Source of the DNA: Granulicella sp.
Lineage (GTDB): Bacteria; Acidobacteriota; Terriglobia; Terriglobales; Acidobacteriaceae
Reading direction: 5' to 3'
DNA: 25,791 bases
Assembly (NCBI GenBank): GCA_003133205.1
Contig: PKWK01000188.1
Location: 1-25,791 of the forward strand
Each line of letters starts with the position of its first letter. The first letter of the stretch is position 1. This document shows, one piece after another, positions 22,035 through 25,791 of the stretch. Below the pieces are notes generated by a model, which had not been told where the DNA came from, ran no database searches, and saw only the letters and a program-made list of their open reading frames with translations. A program made the position numbers and the translations under genes.

Positions 22035-23699
22035 TCAAGGGATGAGCGTGGCGGGGTTCAGGACGGGTGCGGCGGGGAGGGTGGATGTGGGGATGGCGGA
22101 GGCGCGCAGGGCGGTGATGGTCTGCGCGGGTGACCAGGTGGGGTTGGCGGCGCGGAGTAGGGCGGCGGCTCCTGTGACGAGCGCGGCGGAGGCGCTGGTT
22201 CCCATGGCCTGGACGTAGGGAGTGTGGCCGAGATTGAAGCAGCCGAAGCTGTGTGTGCTGTCGGTGGGTAGGCCGTCGCTAGTGTTGGCGATGCCGTTAC
22301 TGCAGGCTCCGCGGATCCATCCGCTGACGGCGGCGTCGGGGCCGTCGGGGTAGCTGCCTCCGGGTGCGGCGATGGCGTTGAGGGGCGCGCCGAAGTTGCT
22401 GTAGTAGGGCAGGGTGATGGGGCCGGGGGCGCAGGTTGCGCCGGGGTTGAGATCTTCGGCGCAGGCGGGATTGGTGGAGGCGACGATGGCGAGGACGTCG
22501 CGGGCCTGGGCGGGGAGCTCGATGTATCGGGGATTGGTTAGGTTGAGGCCGTCGTTTCCTGCGGAGGCGATGACGACGGCCCCCGCCTGGGCTGCGGCGT
22601 AGGTGACGCGATCGAAGGTGGCCTTGAGGCCGGCGCCCTCTCCGGTGTCGAGGTCGACGAGGGTGCCGAGCGAGAGGTTGATGACGTCGACGTGCTGGGC
22701 GATGGCGTCCTCGATGCCCTGGATGACCCAACTGAGCAGACCGCTGGCCTGGCCGGTGGCGCATTGAGTGGCGATGTCGGGCGCGGTGCTGGCGGGGTCG
22801 GGAAGACGCTCGATTACTTTGATGTTCAGAAGGGTGGCGGCGGGGGCGACACCGATGGTGAGGCCGGTGCCCGGGCCCATCGCGCCGGCGGCGAGCGAGG
22901 CGGTCCATGTCCCGTGGCCCTGCTGGTCCTGGGGGCTGCCGTCGTCGCATGGGCTGGGCAGGCCGGTAATGGGGGACTGGTCGATTTCGGAGAGATTGAA
23001 TGCGAGATTGGGGGCAATGTCGGGGTGGGTTGCGTCGACGCCGCTGTCGAGGATGGCGATGCGGACGCCGGCGCCGAGGGTCTTGTCCCATGGGCCTCGC
23101 GCGGGGCCTCCGGGGACTCCGGCTCCGTATCCGCCGGATTGGCCGACGGCCCAGCCTTGCGGCGTGGCGGTGTAGTAGGTGTCGTAGGGCGCGGCTGGTG
23201 GCGCGACAGGGGGTCGTGTGGGTGTGGGGGGAGCGCCGATGGTGATGCCGATGGTGGCTGGGAGGATATGGCGAAGGATGAGGTTGTGAGCGGAGAGAAT
23301 GCGGTCATGGATGACGAATTCGACGTTGGGCTGGGCGCGGAGTGCGGCGATGGTGGCGGCTTCGTTCGCGGTGGAGTCGGTTTGAAGGATGGCGACGCCG
23401 AAGGGTTGGTGGATGCGGAGGATGCGGGCTCCGGCGATGCGGGCGAAGGCTTCGGTATTGCCGGGGACGGAGCCGTTGCGGTAGGCGACCAGGTAGCGAT
23501 GTTGGACGATGGCCCCGACGGGGCTGGCGAGTTGTTGCGCAGGCGTGTGCAAGGTGGCGATGAGGGAGCCGGCGATTGCCAGAATTTTTCTGAGGAGCCG
23601 CAGCAGTCGACGGGGCCGGCTTGCGGGGTTCGACGGGTCGGGTTGGTGAGGGGAGAAGATGATGCACCTCGGTATGGGCGGCTCTGAAGTGAAGGCCAT
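22035..23699 (-). CDS. Subtilisin-like serine protease (peptidase family S8), secreted
   Basis: Protein of 554 residues. After a basic N-terminus (RPRRLLRLLRK) a hydrophobic stretch (about 39-50, ending PAQQ) suggests export. Residues about 65-130 look like an I9-type propeptide (HRYLVAYRNGSVPG, later ANEAATIAALRAQPNVEFV). The catalytic domain follows with Asp218 in AILDSGVDATHPD, His262 in GHGTWTASLAAG, oxyanion Asn382 in ASAGNDG and Ser502 in GTSASAALVTGAAALL. That last motif normally reads GTSMAxPxVxG: the Met and the Pro are replaced here, which is unusual, but all catalytic residues are present. A Pro-rich stretch (about 156-172) links prodomain and protease. The start at ATG 23699 has no good ribosome-binding site, so the true N-terminus is uncertain. 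Confidence 0.88.
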   Translation of the reverse strand: MAFTSEPPIPRCIIFSPHQPDPSNPASRPRRLLRLLRKILAIAGSLIATLHTPAQQLASPVGAIVQHRYLVAYRNGSVPGNTEAFARIAGARILRIHQPFGVAILQTDSTANEAATIAALRAQPNVEFVIHDRILSAHNLILRHILPATIGITIGAPPTPTRPPVAPPAAPYDTYYTATPQGWAVGQSGGYGAGVPGGPARGPWDKTLGAGVRIAILDSGVDATHPDIAPNLAFNLSEIDQSPITGLPSPCDDGSPQDQQGHGTWTASLAAGAMGPGTGLTIGVAPAATLLNIKVIERLPDPASTAPDIATQCATGQASGLLSWVIQGIEDAIAQHVDVINLSLGTLVDLDTGEGAGLKATFDRVTYAAAQAGAVVIASAGNDGLNLTNPRYIELPAQARDVLAIVASTNPACAEDLNPGATCAPGPITLPYYSNFGAPLNAIAAPGGSYPDGPDAAVSGWIRGACSNGIANTSDGLPTDSTHSFGCFNLGHTPYVQAMGTSASAALVTGAAALLRAANPTWSPAQTITALRASAIPTSTLPAAPVLNPATLIP

Positions 23700-23864
23700 G
23701 CTGTTTTGTGCATCGGCATCTTGGGGGCAGGTGCGACGGTGTGAGCGCGCAGAGACATTACTTTTGTCCCGTTACTTGCGGGTGCGCGATGGTGATCAGA
23801 ACCTGCTGGCGGCGATTCGATTAGACTTGCTGTGCACCTGGACGTCGGGTTCTGGAGAATGTGA

Positions 23865-25157
23865 ATGAAGGCGAGTCGTCGGGAGTTTATTGCTAGTGTT
23901 TTATCGAGTGGGGCGGTTGCGGCGGCTATACCGGTGGCGGCGGGTGCGCAGTTTCTGAATGCGCCGCGACATGGGCTGCCGGGGACTTTGAAGGAGCGGT
24001 ACGCGAAGCTGGATGCGATTCTGCAGGAGCCGGTGTTCAAGCGCGAGTTGTTTCCCGACCCGGTGATCATCGAGTCGGTGGAGTTGCTGAAGAATAAGCG
24101 GGAGTACCTGTGCCGGGTGCGGTCGAAGGATGGGCATGAGGGTATTTCGGTCTCGAACGCGCAGCAGATGGAGGTGCTGTATCCGATGTTCACGAAGCAC
24201 ATCGCGCCGTTTTTTATTGGCAAGGATGCGCGGGACATCGAGGAACTGATTCCGGCGGTGATGGTCTACAACAGCAACTACAAGGCGCAGAGTCTCGCGA
24301 TCTGGGTGCCGATTGCGACGATTGAGTTCGCGATTCTGGATATGTTCGGAAAGATGGCGAAGAGGCCGATCGGGCTGCTGATCTCGGACAAGATCTACAA
24401 CAAAGGCATCTCGGTATACCAGGCGAATGGGGAGCGGGATATCACGGCTGAGTTGACGATTGAGCACTTGAAGCGCGACGTGGACATTTCTCATGCGAAG
24501 GCGATCAAGTTCAAGGTGGGTGGGCGGATGTCGCATCCGGAGACTCCGGTGGGGCGGAGCGAGAAGCTGATTCCGCTGGTGCGTAAGACGTTCGGCGACG
24601 AGATGGTGATCTCGGCGGACTCGAATGGGTCGTATACGGCGGCGCAGGCGATTCCGATTGGGAAGCTAATGCAGGAGTACAAGTACGCTTTCTATGAGGA
24701 GCCCGTGCCGTTCGACTGGTACGAGGACAACAAGGTCGTGGCGGATGCGCTGGAGATTCCGATTGCGGGCGGCGAGCAGGAGCCGAGCACGCACAACTTC
24801 CGCTGGCTGATTGCGAATGGCGGGTTGTCGATTGTGCAGCAGGACATGTTCTACTTCGGCGGCATGGTGCGTTGTATGCAAGTGGCGCGGATGGCGCATG
24901 CGTTTGGCAAGCAGTGCATTCCTCATATCTCGTCGACCGGGCTGGGGTATGTGTACATGATGCATTTTGTGTCGGCGATTCCAAATTCGGGGCCGTATCA
25001 CGAGTTCAAAGAGTTCAATAAGGAGCTGCCGTACCACTGCGAGACGTCGACGCTGCGGAGCGATAGCAATGGCGTGATCCAGGTGCCGAGCGGGTCGGGA
25101 CTCGGGGTGGAGATCGATCCGGATTTCATCAAGAAAGCTACCGTGGTGACTGGCTGA
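23865..25157 (+). CDS. Tat-exported mandelate racemase/muconate lactonizing-type enolase superfamily protein
   Basis: Protein of 430 residues. The N-terminus has a twin-arginine motif (SRREFIA) and a hydrophobic segment ending VAAGAQ near residue 29. The barrel has the enolase-superfamily catalytic set: KxK at 215-217 (AIKFKVGG), metal ligands Asp252 (ADSNGSY), Glu278 (YEEPVP) and Glu304 (GGEQEP), and a general-base His354 (IPHISSTG). Such enzymes abstract a proton next to a carboxylate. Dehydration or racemisation of an acid sugar is a reasonable guess, but the substrate is not visible. Most family members are cytoplasmic, so the Tat signal is notable. GGAG lies about seven bases before ATG 23865. 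The cupin gene follows directly, with only a one-base overlap or a short gap depending on its start. Confidence 0.9.
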   Translation: MKASRREFIASVLSSGAVAAAIPVAAGAQFLNAPRHGLPGTLKERYAKLDAILQEPVFKRELFPDPVIIESVELLKNKREYLCRVRSKDGHEGISVSNAQQMEVLYPMFTKHIAPFFIGKDARDIEELIPAVMVYNSNYKAQSLAIWVPIATIEFAILDMFGKMAKRPIGLLISDKIYNKGISVYQANGERDITAELTIEHLKRDVDISHAKAIKFKVGGRMSHPETPVGRSEKLIPLVRKTFGDEMVISADSNGSYTAAQAIPIGKLMQEYKYAFYEEPVPFDWYEDNKVVADALEIPIAGGEQEPSTHNFRWLIANGGLSIVQQDMFYFGGMVRCMQVARMAHAFGKQCIPHISSTGLGYVYMMHFVSAIPNSGPYHEFKEFNKELPYHCETSTLRSDSNGVIQVPSGSGLGVEIDPDFIKKATVVTG

Positions 25158-25180
25158 TGCGGTTCGAGGAGGGAGTTGGC

Positions 25181-25606
25181 ATGAGGGTTTTTGGATTCGT
25201 TCTGACGATGGTGTTTGGGTGTTCTGCGGCGTTGGCGCAGGACGGCGGGATTACGGTTTGGCCGAAGGGTGTGCCTCCGGGCGGGATCACGGTGAAGGCG
25301 GACTTTGGCGATCATCTGCTGGAGATTTCGCATCGCGAGGTAAATGGGCGAGCGGAATTGCATAAGGTGAAGGCCGACGTGATCGTGATCCAGACGGGGA
25401 CGGCGACGCTGGTGACGGGCGGCGAGGTGATCGATCCGAAGGATACGGGGCCGAATGAGATCCAGGGCTCGGGGATCAAAGGCGGCGTGAAGCATGAGGT
25501 GGGGCCGGGTGATGTAATTGAGATTCCGGCGGGAGTGCCGCATCAGTTCTTTCTGGCGCCGGGGACTCAGATTACTTATCTGGTGGTGAAGGTGGTGAAG
25601 AAGTAG
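25181..25606 (+). CDS. Secreted cupin-domain protein
   Basis: Protein of 141 residues: a signal peptide (MRVFGFVLTMVFGCSAALAQ, about 1-20) and one cupin barrel. Cupin motif 1 is represented by ELHKVKADVIVIQTGTATLV and motif 2 by PGDVIEIPAGVPHQFF, with candidate metal-binding histidines in both. The first motif is degenerate compared with the classical HxH. The frame also starts at ATG 25157, overlapping the upstream stop as TGATG. ATG 25181 has a strong GAGGAGGGAG just upstream and begins the signal peptide, so I prefer it. Its position directly behind the Tat-exported enolase-superfamily gene suggests both act in the periplasm on related sugar or acid compounds, but that is inference. Confidence 0.85.
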   Translation: MRVFGFVLTMVFGCSAALAQDGGITVWPKGVPPGGITVKADFGDHLLEISHREVNGRAELHKVKADVIVIQTGTATLVTGGEVIDPKDTGPNEIQGSGIKGGVKHEVGPGDVIEIPAGVPHQFFLAPGTQITYLVVKVVKK

Positions 25607-25618
25607 GGCGGCGGCTGT

Positions 25619-25647
25619 TTCCCGGGTGTGGGCGGCACACCCGGGAA
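25619..25647. terminator. Hairpin terminator between the cupin gene and the convergent DinB gene
   Basis: Perfect 12-bp stem (TTCCCGGGTGTG at 25619-25630, CACACCCGGGAA at 25636-25647) with loop GGCGG. It lies between the stops of two convergent genes and could serve both. No T-tract follows on the plus strand. Confidence 0.65.
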
Positions 25648-25664
25648 GAGGTTGGGCGTTTGGT

Positions 25665-25791
25665 TTAGTGCCATTCGTCGGCGCTGGGGCTGTAGATTGC
25701 GGGCACCTTGGCTTCGTTGAGGCGCAGGTAGACGGTGAGCTGTCCACGATGGTGGGCGAGGTGGGCGAGTGCGCCGTCGGCGATCATGGCG
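25665..25791 (-). CDS. DinB family protein (C-terminal fragment, cut by the window edge)
   Basis: Only the last 42 codons are in the window. The minus-strand frame ends with HLAHHRGQLTVYLR, then LNEAKVPAIYSPSADEWH and a TAA at 25665-25667. The HxxHHRGQL segment followed by the P-IYGPSADE-like ending is typical of the DinB/YfiT four-helix-bundle family, whose histidines bind a metal. The specific role (often thiol transfer or unknown) cannot be told from the fragment. The start lies beyond the window. Confidence 0.8.
   Translation of the reverse strand, partial: AMIADGALAHLAHHRGQLTVYLRLNEAKVPAIYSPSADEWH

Noticed and set aside
22692..23687. 331-codon plus-strand frame opposite the subtilisin-like protease
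   Set aside because: Same Gly/Asp/Val-rich shadow composition, while the minus strand has all S8 catalytic motifs.

Overview
The window reads as chromosome of a GC-rich Gram-negative bacterium, most probably an Acidobacteriota of class Terriglobia. This is inferred from the gene families: a diguanylate cyclase beginning MISLKRYLDM, a PEP-CTERM protein with a DUF3494 domain, a DUF2277 protein, a Tat-exported DUF362 protein, a two-PDZ Deg protease and a DUF255 thioredoxin protein. It is also inferred from the abundance of short palindromic repeats. No rRNA, tRNA, CRISPR, phage or IS genes were seen.

Layout. 1-4800: a same-strand regulatory block of diguanylate cyclase, OmpR-type response regulator, sigma-54 activator lacking a DNA-binding domain, and FliA-type sigma factor, closed by a strong terminator. 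4800-7200: a repeat-bearing spacer, a secreted peptidoglycan-binding protein (-), and a Tat-exported DUF362 protein (+) with a good promoter. 7300-13600: a minus-strand run of a DUF2277 protein, an Hsp70/YegD-like gene broken by one in-frame TGA, a Deg protease, an M20 peptidase and truA, the last two overlapping by ATGA. 13950-20100: plus-strand DUF3494/PEP-CTERM protein (with a candidate -24/-12 promoter), a TolC-family protein and a DUF255 protein. 20290-23700: MscS channel (-), small secreted coiled-coil protein (+) and subtilisin-like protease (-). 23865-25606: a Tat-exported enolase-superfamily protein and a secreted cupin. The window ends in a partial DinB gene (-).

Most unusual feature. 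Short palindromic or tandem repeat elements of the kind that litter the intergenic regions also sit in frame inside three protein genes: M20 peptidase, truA (two inserts plus a possible repeat-derived tail) and the DUF255 gene. In truA and in the spacer downstream of the Deg gene the same two-hairpin architecture occurs, and its arms differ by compensatory changes that keep the pairing. This resembles the in-frame palindromic elements known from Rickettsia, but I cannot assign it to a described family from sequence alone.

How the genes may work together. The first four genes look like a signalling-to-transcription cascade (c-di-GMP, two-component, sigma-54, sigma-28). The likely output is motility or surface properties, but no flagellar structural gene is present here. 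The PEP-CTERM gene has a candidate sigma-54 promoter, so it could be one output of sigma-54 control. The remaining genes are mostly envelope, secretion or housekeeping functions without an obvious shared pathway.
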